DNA of 20,876 nt, from positions 1 through 20,876 of the forward strand of contig SIAZ01000025.1 in assembly GCA_009695405.1 (NCBI GenBank), given 5' to 3'. A program made the translations under genes and the position numbers. This DNA comes from Pedosphaera sp. (lineage in GTDB: Bacteria > Verrucomicrobiota > Verrucomicrobiia > Limisphaerales > UBA9464). The notes beneath the pieces are model-generated. The model saw only the letters and a list, made by a program, of their open reading frames with translations. It was not told where the DNA came from and made no database searches. Below are positions 9,501 to 16,255 of this stretch, piece by piece (position 1 is the first letter of the stretch; the number at the start of each line of letters is the position of its first letter).

Positions 9501-10582
9501 ACATCCCCATTTTCGCCAATTTTACGGTTGTAACGCCAACCTCCTTCGCCTCGGACATCGGCAAAAAGCACGTACTTGGACTGATCTTCGTCCAGAACCC
9601 ACAAGGCACTTCGTGAGGCTGAGCCAACGCCCGCTTCTGACACGCGGTCCACTGTAATTTTCACTGGGGTTTCCTCTGTTGCCGTGAAGATCGGCACAAT
9701 TTGTAAGGTGCCGCCAGACCACCACTGGGTCGTCGTTGTACCGACAAATTCGACGGTCCCATCGGTCGCTTGGGCGTGAATAGTGCCGACCCCACCTTCA
9801 AAGAACGGTGCGCCGGGTTTGAACTTGGCCGCGTTAATAGTTGCACCAGAAAAGTCGTCCGAAAAGACCACCGATGTGGGCTTGGTGACTTCGATCTTCA
9901 GATTATCCCAGGTCGTAGCTGCGGTGTCGTTATTGGCTCGCGCATAGCTACCGAATTCAAAAATGACCTTACTAAAGGGAAACTTGACCTCTGCGCCCTC
10001 TACACCGTCGAGCAGAAGCTTTACCGTTTTGCCATTAGCCACAATACTCATGCGATGTCTTCCGCCATCTTCAAACGCAGCTCCATCAAACTTAGCCATG
10101 TTGTTACCACCGCCTGTGGGCACATCGCCATCCTCACCGATTTTGCGATTGTACCGCCAGCCACCTTCGCCACGGACGTCAGCAAACAAAACATACTTCG
10201 TCCGTGACTCATCCAAGATCCATAATGCACTTCGGGAGGCGCTACCGACACCCGCTTCTTTCATACGGTCTAAACCGATGGTGATAGGTGCTGACTCAGA
10301 TGCCGTAAAAACCGGGGCAATCCTCAAGGTCCCACCTGACCACCATTGGGTGGTGGTCGTTCCGACAAATTCAATGGCTCCGCCAGCGGCGACGGGATGG
10401 ATATCACCCACCCCGCCCTCGAAGAAGGGAGCCGAGGGACTGTACTTTGTGGCATCAATCGTCGTCGCTGAAAAGTCGTCCTGAAATAAGACAGAAGAAA
10501 TTTGAGCAGAGGCCGAGCTAACCGTAGCCAAGAGGAGGCCGAGAAGCAGAGCCCCCGAATGGGTTGAAAGGTGTCTCAGCAA
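6569..10582 (-). CDS. Secreted giant protein with five related lectin-like repeat domains
   Basis: 1337 residues starting at a TTG. No ATG or GTG lies further upstream in frame, and TTG gives a good signal peptide (GALLLGLLLATVSSASA, cleavage near residue 27). Three near-identical units of about 201 residues (31-231, 238-438, 446-646) share GTTTTQWWSGGTL, GVGSASRSALW, KYVLFADVRGEGGWRYNRKI, PTGGGNNM and the closing (W/F)DNL. A linker of about 95 residues (655-750, Ig-like character) precedes a diverged fourth unit (754-950, YVFFAQNLGENGW). A second copy of the linker (955-1055) precedes a fifth unit (1059-1268, GWGYNKSIG). The last ~65 residues end TVPASAAASQFYRLKL, like the C-terminal module of many Verrucomicrobia secreted proteins. 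The unit layout (DDF start, DNL end, many aromatic residues) resembles LamG/concanavalin-like beta-sandwiches, so glycan binding is inferred but unproven. Its own terminator follows at 6480-6517. Confidence 0.9.
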   Translation of the reverse strand: MLRHLSTHSGALLLGLLLATVSSASAQISSVLFQDDFSATTIDATKYSPSAPFFEGGVGDIHPVAAGGAIEFVGTTTTQWWSGGTLRIAPVFTASESAPITIGLDRMKEAGVGSASRSALWILDESRTKYVLFADVRGEGGWRYNRKIGEDGDVPTGGGNNMAKFDGAAFEDGGRHRMSIVANGKTVKLLLDGVEGAEVKFPFSKVIFEFGSYARANNDTAATTWDNLKIEVTKPTSVVFSDDFSGATINAAKFKPGAPFFEGGVGTIHAQATDGTVEFVGTTTTQWWSGGTLQIVPIFTATEETPVKITVDRVSEAGVGSASRSALWVLDEDQSKYVLFADVRGEGGWRYNRKIGENGDVPTGGGNNMASFDGAAFDDGGKHVMSILADGKTVKLMLDGVVGAEVKFPVSKLSFHIGSYARANNDTAATRFDNLKVETVLRQSTVVFQDDFAGNVINPARFQVSAPFFEGGVGNIHAEAANGTIEFVGTTTTQWWSGGTLRVGPVFEASDESLLTLKIDRIAEAGVGSASRSALWILNESRDKYVLFADVRGEGGWRYNRKIGEDGDVPTGGGNNMAAFDGAAFDNGGTHKMSMIANGKTVKLLLDGAVGAEVKFPFSPVVFEFGAYARANNDTSKTVWDNLTIETEGGAAFAPKSSSVRLGGTSPEITVRIPSGLNSSAAVNLRVVSANPSIATPDGATSGTLNLTFPVGGPNTKTFRVRGVSLGGTTFSIEGDVGSPNPLSVAVISGPGAQLEDTFAGAIDQAKWQKSSQSFEASGVGTYTVTTGGGTLQIAGTTETSYWAGASLKSTKSFLATKELNLSVEVDRAAIEQAGSAGRSGIYLTTGDRSKYVFFAQNLGENGWQVNSNPGSATGGGNNLAAFNDQDAELGAFKMKMVADGSTVEVFLNGVSGGRFPFEVTSGIFLELGGYARAEGDTVTATFDNVRVENVLPCITSEPASISMTVADSKSASITIPQLLNDAAAVTVKVTSKNPAVAVPVGAVNGVLTLNFAAGAPNTQSIQINPIGFGSTTFEFASTPSVCVAGSIAVEVVASPAVLLADDFAAATINAANWTIDKTAFETGEPTDESAVTISGGQVKFDVTVGVAPWPAISLMSAKTYSVKSSEPLTFEIDRVSLAYTLTSGTSAEERVYIVIKDSAGNFVHFSDYVAHDGRNFGWGYNKSIGALDDNPIGNSVNLRTLDGGTFDNEKLHRVKLVANGATVKLFVDDTFGAEVPFPFSTGLSVGFGASTDENGNGVVSFFDNAKIKGGSVPTVGRFTGLSVQGANVGISWSGLGVLQSIDKLGDVWKNVTPAPAGTSITVPASAAASQFYRLKL
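6779..8323 (-). repeat. Diverged repeat units 4 and 5 with duplicated linkers
   Basis: Unit 4 (7733-8323) keeps the YW.G, AGSAGRSG, KYVFFA, GENGW, GGGNN and FDN landmarks. Unit 5 (6779-7408) keeps DDFA, the GWGYNKSIG core, DGGTFDN, NGATVKL, GAEVPFPF and the FDN end. Each is preceded by a linker, residues 655-750 and 955-1055, and the two linkers resemble each other (V.S.NP..A.P.GA..G.L.L.F..G.PNT). An older linker-plus-domain duplication therefore predates the triplication of units 1-3. Confidence 0.75.
8645..10492 (-). repeat. Three tandem in-frame ~620-bp coding repeats (units 1-3)
   Basis: Units span 9890-10492, 9269-9871 and 8645-9247, a period of about 620 bp or 207-208 codons. Long protein blocks are shared almost unchanged, for example KYVLFADVRGEGGWRYNRKI in all three. 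The DNA under them differs at many third positions (compare 10338-10373, 9717-9752 and 9096-9131). The duplications therefore look old and kept by selection on the protein, rather than recent slippage or assembly collapse. Confidence 0.88.
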
Positions 10583-11226
10583 AGAAGATTGGATCCGAGA
10601 ACACTGTTGCGGTTGCGGAAAGACAAGTGATGATCGTTGAGGAGAAGGTTGGTTTACAATTTTTATAGATGTTGGATTAAGTGGTCTTTTTATGTCGTTT
10701 ATTCCTCGAAATGACGCGCAAGTTCTCCCCGATGTTGATGCGTGAAAGATCTTGCAGTAATTTGGAAGGGATTAGGAAATCAAAGAGTCTTTCGAAGTTT
10801 TTTCAAGCCAAACATTGACGCCACAGGAGTGTATTTAAAGTCTTATTTGCTTTTCAAAAAGGGAGATATAGAAGGGAAGCAGAGATTGAAAGTAACGCGG
10901 TGAAGTTCTTTGGTTAACCCCGATTTCTTATCTGTTTTGTAGAGTGCTATTTAGGTCGAATTTGAATTTATTCGAACGCCAAAAATAATCTAAAGTGACA
11001 CAGAGGATTGTCTAAGATGTTGCTCCGATGTTTGGGTTGAGTGAGTTCAGATTAAATTGGCAAAATGTGTAAATGCTTCGGGAATGAAAATGACTTGCGA
11101 TCACAGATCGGAGGCTTTGAAACTGAGCAAAGGAATCTGCTTTCCGATTTCGATCACTTGTAACTGGGCTAATCAGAGGGCAGAACCAGAGTTGTTCTCT
11201 GACCTAACTCAGTCCAGAATCGGTCC
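10583..11226. other. 644-bp intergenic region between divergent genes
   Basis: The stretch separates the divergent repeat-protein gene (-) and hemB (+), so it should carry both promoters. It looks more AT-rich than its surroundings. Possible landmarks are TATAAAAATTGTAAA on the minus strand (around 10653-10667) as a -10-like region for the repeat gene, and the inverted repeat TCGAAT (10956-10961) with ATTCGA (10970-10975), which could be an operator. A plus-strand frame of 64 codons (11057-11251) overlaps the hemB start and resembles nothing, so it is not called. No riboswitch or small RNA was recognised. Confidence 0.35.
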
Positions 11227-12237
11227 ATGGAGTCCAATTGGAAACCACTGAACCGCCCTAGGCGTCTTCGCCAAACTCAGGCTCTTCGTGACCTCAATCG
11301 AGAGGTTCGACTCAATCCCTCCGATCTCATCGCACCTCTCTTCGTGACCCTTGGGGACAACCCTCCCGAACCCGTCGCCTCGATGCCGGGGGTCTTTCGA
11401 CTTTCCTTGGCTGATCTTCTTGGAGAATGTCGAGAACTTGCCGGATTGGGGATCTGCGGCGTCGCACTATTTCCGGTCATTCCGCTGGGACTAAAAACTC
11501 CAAATGGCTCAGAAGCTTTGAATCCAAAGGGATTTATTCTGCAGGTCATTCGAGCCGTCAAAGATGCTGTGCCTGAATTGGTGGTCTTTACCGATATAGC
11601 CTTAGACCCGTATACAACTCATGGTCATGACGGTGTTCTGAATAGCCAAGGGACCGATGTGGACAACGACAGTACCGTGGAGATTTTACGCCAACAGGCG
11701 GTACTTCATGCGTCGGCTGGCGCAGATTTTGTCGCTCCAAGCGATATGATGGATGGTCGGGTGAAAGCGATCCGGCTAGCCTTGGATCACGCTGGATTTG
11801 TTAATACAGGTATTCTCGCCTACAGCGCTAAATTTGCCTCGGCTTACTATGGACCTTTTCGCGAAGCCGTGGGTAGCGCTCAGGCAGCTGGCACTCGTAA
11901 ACTTGATAAGCGAACCTATCAACTCGACCCTGCCAATCCGCGTGCGGCCATTGTTGATGCCCTTTTAGACGAACAAGAAGGTGCAGATGCCCTCATGGTC
12001 AAACCAGCTGGCCCTTATTTAGATATTCTAGCGTCCCTCCGACGGGAGACACGCCTTCCCCTTGCTGCCTATCAGGTGAGTGGAGAATACGCCCAAATTC
12101 ACGCGGCAGCCCGCGCCGGGTGGCTTGATCTCGAAGCAACCCGCAACGAAAGTCTACTAGCCATAAAACGCGCTGGAGCCGATTGGATTCTCACTTACTT
12201 TGCCCACGAAATGGCCCTTGCACTCCGGCAGCATTGA
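11227..12237 (+). CDS. hemB: Delta-aminolevulinic acid dehydratase (porphobilinogen synthase)
   Basis: 336 residues, the usual length. The enzyme condenses two 5-aminolevulinate molecules to porphobilinogen in the cytoplasm, the second shared step of tetrapyrrole (heme) synthesis. The N-terminal RRLRQTQALRDLNREV arm is typical of the octamer-forming family. The two active-site lysines are K202 (YSAKFASAYYGPFREA) and K259 (ALMVKPAGPYLDI), the latter forming the Schiff base. DFVAPSDMMDGRV and YQVSGEYA are also conserved. The metal region reads DIALDPYTTHGHDGV (123-137), with Asp in place of the Cys ligands of zinc enzymes. It therefore belongs to the magnesium-type, zinc-independent group seen for example in Pseudomonas. 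ATG 11227 directly precedes the conserved arm. No neighbouring heme gene is in the window, and it converges with the FKBP gene. Confidence 0.97.
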   Translation: MESNWKPLNRPRRLRQTQALRDLNREVRLNPSDLIAPLFVTLGDNPPEPVASMPGVFRLSLADLLGECRELAGLGICGVALFPVIPLGLKTPNGSEALNPKGFILQVIRAVKDAVPELVVFTDIALDPYTTHGHDGVLNSQGTDVDNDSTVEILRQQAVLHASAGADFVAPSDMMDGRVKAIRLALDHAGFVNTGILAYSAKFASAYYGPFREAVGSAQAAGTRKLDKRTYQLDPANPRAAIVDALLDEQEGADALMVKPAGPYLDILASLRRETRLPLAAYQVSGEYAQIHAAARAGWLDLEATRNESLLAIKRAGADWILTYFAHEMALALRQH

Positions 12238-12250
12238 TTCGGAGATCACT

Positions 12251-12293
12251 TAAAAGAAAAACGGTGTCGGTAAACTTTCTCCACGACACCGTT
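12251..12293 (-). terminator. Intrinsic terminator between hemB and the FKBP gene, stronger on the minus strand
   Basis: A perfect 10-bp stem, AACGGTGTCG (12260-12269) and CGACACCGTT (12284-12293), encloses a 14-nt loop. On the minus strand it is followed by a T-rich tail (TTTTCTTTTA including the stem edge), fitting the end of the FKBP transcript. On the plus strand the tail is CTCTTC, so it may also end hemB transcription less efficiently. Confidence 0.75.
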
Positions 12294-12318
12294 CTCTTCA
12301 ACAGAACTTTCTTGAAGA

Positions 12319-13293
12319 TTATTTTGGAGCGGCAGGGCTCTTCTTCGGGGCCTGAGCTTCTTGCTGAAGCCGTTCAGCATCGGAGGCTTTGATTACTTCG
12401 ATTTTCGCCCCTTTCTTTAAATCCTCGGCACTCGGCACTCTGATAATATCACTAGTCACCACTGGGCTGGGAGCCGCAGGGGGCGGAGGACGAATACCGA
12501 CTAGTTCCACTTCGAATACCAGCGCGGAACTGGGAGCAATCTTGGGCGGTGACCCGTTCATTCCGTAGGCGAGTTCAGAGGGAATAGCCAACTTGTACTT
12601 AGATCCTACAGGCATCAATTGAAGCGCTTCAGTCCAACCCCGAATAACTCGGGTCACACCGAACGATGCCGGTTCGCCTCTGGAATAAGAACTATCAAAT
12701 TCTGTCCCATCAATGAGTGTACCGCGATAATGAACCTGAACGGTGTCATTGGTGGTCGGCTTGGCGCCGGTACCTTCCTTCATAACCTGATATTGGAGTC
12801 CACTGGCGGTTACCTTGACACCTTCCTTCTTTTTATTTTTGGCTAAGTAGGCTTCTCCAGCGGTCTTGGCTTTTTCGCCATCAACCTTGCGTTTCTCTTC
12901 CATTTTCTTCCGAATTTCTCCGCTATAATTCCGGAGAATAACGTTGGCCTCACCGTCGGTAATTACCGTCGTCTTACCTCGGAGGGCTTCAGAAAAAGCT
13001 CGGATTACGACCTCCGTGTCATTCTCGTACTGACCACGAGCAAGCTGACGTTTAAGATCTCCTGCTAGCAAAACACCCATTGCATAGCTGTTCTTTTCGA
13101 GATCGGAAGCAAACTTTCCTGCCCCCGGATCAACAACGACAGGCGCAACGGCTGAGTTAGTAGCGGATCTATTAGCAACGGCTGGATTAGCAACGGCTAC
13201 AGCAGTCGCCTTGGGATTCTGTGCCAGTGCAACACTAGAAAAAAATCCAGTGGCAAGGATAACTGATACGAACGCAGAGGATACTGGTTTCAT
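12319..13293 (-). CDS. Exported FKBP-type peptidyl-prolyl cis-trans isomerase (FkpA/Mip-like)
   Basis: 324 residues. Residues 1-24 form a signal peptide (SVILATGFFSSVALA), so it acts in the periplasm or at the envelope, folding exported proteins by proline isomerisation. An Ala/Val-rich spacer (25-60) precedes an FKBP N-terminal dimerisation domain (~61-155, with LEKNSYAMGVLLAGDLKRQ, and a Lys/Glu-rich helix at 127-156). The FKBP catalytic core is at 163-267. Pocket residues are visible: Y189 (VHYRG), F199-D200 (EFDSS), V216-I217 and W220 (RVIRGW), Y243 (LAYG) and F260 (LVFEVEL). After the core, a 57-residue tail rich in Pro, Ala and Lys (RPPPPAAPSP to the end) is longer than in FkpA and may be a flexible extension. 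ATG 13293 starts the signal peptide. Transcription probably ends at 12251-12293. Confidence 0.94.
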   Translation of the reverse strand: MKPVSSAFVSVILATGFFSSVALAQNPKATAVAVANPAVANRSATNSAVAPVVVDPGAGKFASDLEKNSYAMGVLLAGDLKRQLARGQYENDTEVVIRAFSEALRGKTTVITDGEANVILRNYSGEIRKKMEEKRKVDGEKAKTAGEAYLAKNKKKEGVKVTASGLQYQVMKEGTGAKPTTNDTVQVHYRGTLIDGTEFDSSYSRGEPASFGVTRVIRGWTEALQLMPVGSKYKLAIPSELAYGMNGSPPKIAPSSALVFEVELVGIRPPPPAAPSPVVTSDIIRVPSAEDLKKGAKIEVIKASDAERLQQEAQAPKKSPAAPK

Positions 13294-13630
13294 TGGACGT
13301 TCTTAATTCTCTTAAATATCGGAGCTTCCTTACGGGCGTAGCCGTATGGATTTTCAAAAGTTAAAGAGAAGACTCGGTGAAAGTCGAGCTTTGGGGAAAA
13401 AAACGACGCAAAAGAGAGGTGCCCTTAAAAGAGTGGCGCCTTTTAAGGAACCTCCGGCGTTCACAATTACCTGCCATCGGCTCGTTCTTCGTCAGTCGCT
13501 GAATGCGGGCCGATTGTTCGATTGTGAGCTCTGAAAGCGGCTTCCTTCTCGGATTTAGCAGCCAATGGAGGTCCGATGATTTCAGACCTAGGGCACTCTT
13601 CTCCCTAAAAAGAGTCTTTAACTTCGAAGG
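13294..13630. other. 337-bp intergenic region between xylB and the FKBP gene
   Basis: This stretch lies downstream of xylB and upstream of the FKBP gene, both on the minus strand. It holds the hairpin listed separately (13410-13454) and should hold the FKBP promoter. A 62-codon plus-strand frame (13346-13534) has a basic, featureless sequence and reads through the hairpin, so it is not called. A small inverted repeat, TACGG/CCGTA, lies near 13331-13346. Confidence 0.4.
13410..13454 (-). terminator. Probable intrinsic terminator for xylB
   Basis: A perfect 9-bp repeat, CCTTAAAAG (13423-13431) with CTTTTAAGG (13440-13448), is extended by GAGGT (13416-13420) with ACCTC (13450-13454) across a small internal loop. 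On the minus strand it is followed by TCTTTTGCGTCG and a run of seven T. It lies about 180 nt after the xylB stop, so a long 3' untranslated region is implied. An operator for the FKBP gene is an alternative. Confidence 0.5.
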
Positions 13631-15166
13631 TTAGGCGGAGGCCACCAATTGCCGGTGCGAAGCAAAGGACGGTCTAAGCGAGCGGGAGAGAGAGTTCTGC
13701 AGGTTCTGCAAGTGAACATAAACCTCGGCATTCGCAGGATGAGGTTCGGCAATTTCAGATCGATTTACCGCGACAAATCGATCGGTAATTTCCGACATTG
13801 TAACGGATTCACCCCGATTAACACGCCAACTCCACAAAGCTTGGAGCGCAGCCCCATAGGCCGCCCCTTCGGTTACTTTTAAGGTGACCACCTCAACCTG
13901 AAAAATGTCCGCCATAATCTGACGCCATAACTTGGATTGGGCTCCTCCACCGGTCGCTCGAACCTGCTTTGCCGACACTCCAAGGGCCGCGAGTCGGCGC
14001 AATCCATAATTCATTCCCAAGGTCACCCCTTCCATTGTCGCTCGTGCGAAACAAGACGCATTGAATGTCTGGGGTCGGACACCGAAAAAGACCCCGGTTC
14101 CGTCGGGCACATTTGGAGTTCTTTCACCCTCTAAATAGGGGAGTAAAAGTAAGCCGTTAGAACCCGGTGGTGCCTTACTGGCCACTTTTTCAAATCCAGC
14201 ATGATCGAGCCCGAAATCGCTGCGAACCATCTCGGTCGCGACGGTTACATTCATCGTGCAAAGCAAAGGCAACCAATGATTGGTCGAATCACAGAAAGCG
14301 GCAATCTCACCGTCGGGATCGGTCACCGGCTTATCGGCACAGGCGTAAATGGTTCCACTCGTCCCAAAACTAGCGGTTACCACCCCTTCACGGGTATTTC
14401 CGGTCCCAATGGCTCCCATCATATTGTCGCCACCGCCAGCACTGACCACAACGCCAGAAGACAGGCCCAACTGCTGAGCTGTCCCGACCGAAAGACGGCC
14501 GGCTGGACGATCACTGGGTGACAACGCAGGAAGTTTTCCTGCCAAATCCGGATCAATGGCTGCCACTGCTGCCGCGGACCACTGTCGACGTCGGATATCC
14601 ATCAGGGCGGTTCCCGAGGCATCGCCCCATTCCATAAACCGTTCGCCAGTCAGCCAGAAATTCAGGTAATCATGGGGTAATAGAACGGTGGCCAGTCGAC
14701 GATAATTCTCGGGTTCATTCTTCTTTAACCAGAGAATTTTAGGGGCGGTAAACCCCGGTAGCACCGCATTTCCAAGGGTTTTTAATGTTTTCTTAGCACC
14801 GCCCAAGGCTGAAGTAATCTCAGCGCACTCCTCCGATGTTACGGTGTCGCACCAAAGTTTAGCGGGGCGTATTACTTCTCCGGCAGCATCCAAAGGCACA
14901 AAGCCATGTTGCTGCCCGCTGACACCCATCGCCACGACTTCGGATCCCGATGCGCCGGCCTCCTTTAAAGCCCCCCGAATAGCCCGTGTCGAAGCGGTGA
15001 TCCATTGAGCTGGATGTTGTTCTTTGGCGCCTGCTGGTAAACTAGGAATCAGGTCGTGTCGACCTGTGCCTTGTCCGAGCACTTTCCCAGTGATCGCATC
15101 GACAACTAACGCTTTTGTAGATTGGGTTCCGGAATCAATTCCGATGAGTAGTGTCCGCCGTGCCAT
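13631..15166 (-). CDS. xylB: Xylulokinase (FGGY carbohydrate kinase family)
   Basis: 511 residues, normal for the family. The enzyme phosphorylates D-xylulose with ATP to xylulose 5-phosphate, feeding the pentose phosphate pathway in the cytoplasm. FGGY landmarks are in order: LLIGIDSGTQSTKAL (6-20, phosphate loop), GVSGQQHGFVPLD (81-93), LWCDTVTSEE (104-113), GDASGTALMDI (181-191, xylulokinase-type substrate region) and SAGGGDNMMGAIGTG (242-256), where D247 is the expected catalytic base. ASFGTSGTIYA and PYLEGERTPN are also present. The pattern fits xylulokinase better than glycerol kinase or gluconate kinase, though the sugar is not proven by sequence. No xylA isomerase is in the window. 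ATG 15166 fits the family start. It is divergent from the DUF1080 gene with 245 bp between. Confidence 0.93.
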   Translation of the reverse strand: MARRTLLIGIDSGTQSTKALVVDAITGKVLGQGTGRHDLIPSLPAGAKEQHPAQWITASTRAIRGALKEAGASGSEVVAMGVSGQQHGFVPLDAAGEVIRPAKLWCDTVTSEECAEITSALGGAKKTLKTLGNAVLPGFTAPKILWLKKNEPENYRRLATVLLPHDYLNFWLTGERFMEWGDASGTALMDIRRRQWSAAAVAAIDPDLAGKLPALSPSDRPAGRLSVGTAQQLGLSSGVVVSAGGGDNMMGAIGTGNTREGVVTASFGTSGTIYACADKPVTDPDGEIAAFCDSTNHWLPLLCTMNVTVATEMVRSDFGLDHAGFEKVASKAPPGSNGLLLLPYLEGERTPNVPDGTGVFFGVRPQTFNASCFARATMEGVTLGMNYGLRRLAALGVSAKQVRATGGGAQSKLWRQIMADIFQVEVVTLKVTEGAAYGAALQALWSWRVNRGESVTMSEITDRFVAVNRSEIAEPHPANAEVYVHLQNLQNSLSRSLRPSFASHRQLVASA

Positions 15167-15411
15167 ACTGAAAGTGATCTTGAAAGTAGCACACTCAATC
15201 TGTCCAGAGTCATCGACAAATCACGGTAGCTTATTCGGGTGAATTTGACTGGTGATGAGCCAAAAATCGGCCCTCTGGGGGGCAGAGTCCTCGCTGATCG
15301 GCTCCCGTTGACCTGACTCAAGCCCCTCTTGTCTGCAATCGGATCTACGGGGAGGTAGCAGAGTTGAGTTAACTTCTCGACCCAGCACCTGCGCCTCGTA
15401 TTCTCTCTTAA
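15167..15411. promoter_or_regulatory. Shared divergent promoter region, xylB / DUF1080 gene
   Basis: The two genes point away from each other across 245 bp, so both promoters must lie here. No strong -35/-10 pair or regulator site could be defined by eye, and there is no clear Shine-Dalgarno sequence before 15412. The call rests on geometry only. Confidence 0.35.
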
Positions 15412-16062
15412 ATGATTCTCCGCTCGATTTTAATTTACGCCCTCTTGATTGCTGGGCTCCAAGGCGCCTCTGCCGAAAACGTTAAACTGAACCTAACTCA
15501 TTTTACTGATACCAACGGGAAGGAACCCGCCGGTGGCTGGAGCACCGATCCAGATGGGACACTTCACCTCAAAGGCAAAGGAGGGAATTTGATTAGTAAA
15601 CGTAGTTGTACCAACTTCGTTCTTGAATGGGATTGGAAGGTCGCTTCGGGTGCTAACAACGGCATTAAATATTGGGTCACCAATGTCGACGGCAAGGGAG
15701 ATTGGCTGGGGATCGAGTACCAGATGATTGATGACGACAAGCATCCAGATGGGCTGCGCGGCGGATCCCACACCACGGCTTCTTTCTACGATATTCAAGA
15801 GCCTGAACCGGGTAAACCCGTTCGACCGGCAGGCGAGTGGAATAGCAGCCGAATTGTCGTAAAGAAAGGCCGACTCGAGCACTGGCTTAATGGCAAACGG
15901 GTGGGGAAAGCTGATACGAACTCCGAAGACTGGAAACGCCGGGTCGCAGCCAGCAAGTTCAAAAATAAATCAGGATTCGCGCCTGGAGCAGGTCGTATTA
16001 TGCTTACTGATCACCAAGATGAAACGTGGTTCCGCTCTCTGCGATTGACCTTAACTCGGTAA
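15412..16062 (+). CDS. Secreted DUF1080 protein (3-keto-disaccharide hydrolase-like)
   Basis: 216 residues. A signal peptide (ILIYALLIAGLQGASA, cleavage near residue 21) sends it out of the cytoplasm. The rest matches DUF1080, a concanavalin/LamG-like beta-sandwich. Diagnostic segments are GNLISKRSCTNFVLEWDWKV, ANNGIKYWV, GIEYQMIDDDKHPD, HTTASFYDIQEP, VRPAGEWNSSRIVVK, HWLNGKRVG and ITLTDH-like IMLTDHQDETWFRSLRL near the C-terminus. Some family members hydrolyse 3-keto-glycosides in oxidative disaccharide breakdown; others are uncharacterised, so enzyme activity is inferred from the family. It is expanded in Planctomycetes and Verrucomicrobia, which supports the host guess. The neighbouring divergent xylB suggests a shared link to sugar use. 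Confidence 0.9.
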   Translation: MILRSILIYALLIAGLQGASAENVKLNLTHFTDTNGKEPAGGWSTDPDGTLHLKGKGGNLISKRSCTNFVLEWDWKVASGANNGIKYWVTNVDGKGDWLGIEYQMIDDDKHPDGLRGGSHTTASFYDIQEPEPGKPVRPAGEWNSSRIVVKKGRLEHWLNGKRVGKADTNSEDWKRRVAASKFKNKSGFAPGAGRIMLTDHQDETWFRSLRLTLTR

Positions 16063-16186
16063 CTGGGCGCCTTTATCTCTCAACAAACTGGGTACTGCCC
16101 GATTTCGGTGGTGCTGTGCGAGGAACAAAGATCATCTTCATTCAAGCTTTTGCCTTTTACCGCTTTTTATCCCCGCAGTTTAATTT

Positions 16187-16237
16187 AAAAACGGCACTCA
16201 TTTAAACTCAGGGTCATCGTTTGAGCTCAAAGTGCCG
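16187..16237 (-). terminator. Probable terminator after parA
   Basis: On the minus strand, CGGCACT (plus 16231-16237) pairs with AGTGCCG (plus 16192-16198), followed at once by TTTTTAAATTA. The loop is long (32 nt) but contains the palindrome TTTGAGCTCAAA, which could fold as an inner hairpin. It starts about 19 nt after the parA stop. Confidence 0.55.
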
Positions 16238-16255
16238 AGCTTCCATTGGTAGGTA

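Noticed and set aside
9963..10484. A 173-codon plus-strand frame, with similar frames at 8739-9104 and 9348-9533
   Set aside because: They lie antisense to the repeat protein. The same Pro/Ser-rich pattern (APSNxAMLLPPPVGTSPSSPI) recurs in each because the underlying repeat recurs. They are shadows of the repeats, not genes.
8645..10492. The regular ~620-bp repeats, considered as a CRISPR or assembly artefact
   Set aside because: The period is far too long for CRISPR. The units are in-frame coding repeats with third-position differences, so they are real, diverged copies.
10583..11226. A riboswitch or small RNA upstream of hemB
   Set aside because: No known aptamer core or strong nested hairpins were seen; only short AT-rich inverted repeats are present.
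11057..11251. A 64-codon plus-strand frame upstream of hemB, considered as a leader peptide
   Set aside because: It overlaps the hemB start out of frame and carries no repeated codons or attenuator-like hairpins.
13346..13534. A 62-codon plus-strand frame
   Set aside because: Basic, featureless, and reads through the 13410-13454 hairpin. It has no homologue-like motif.
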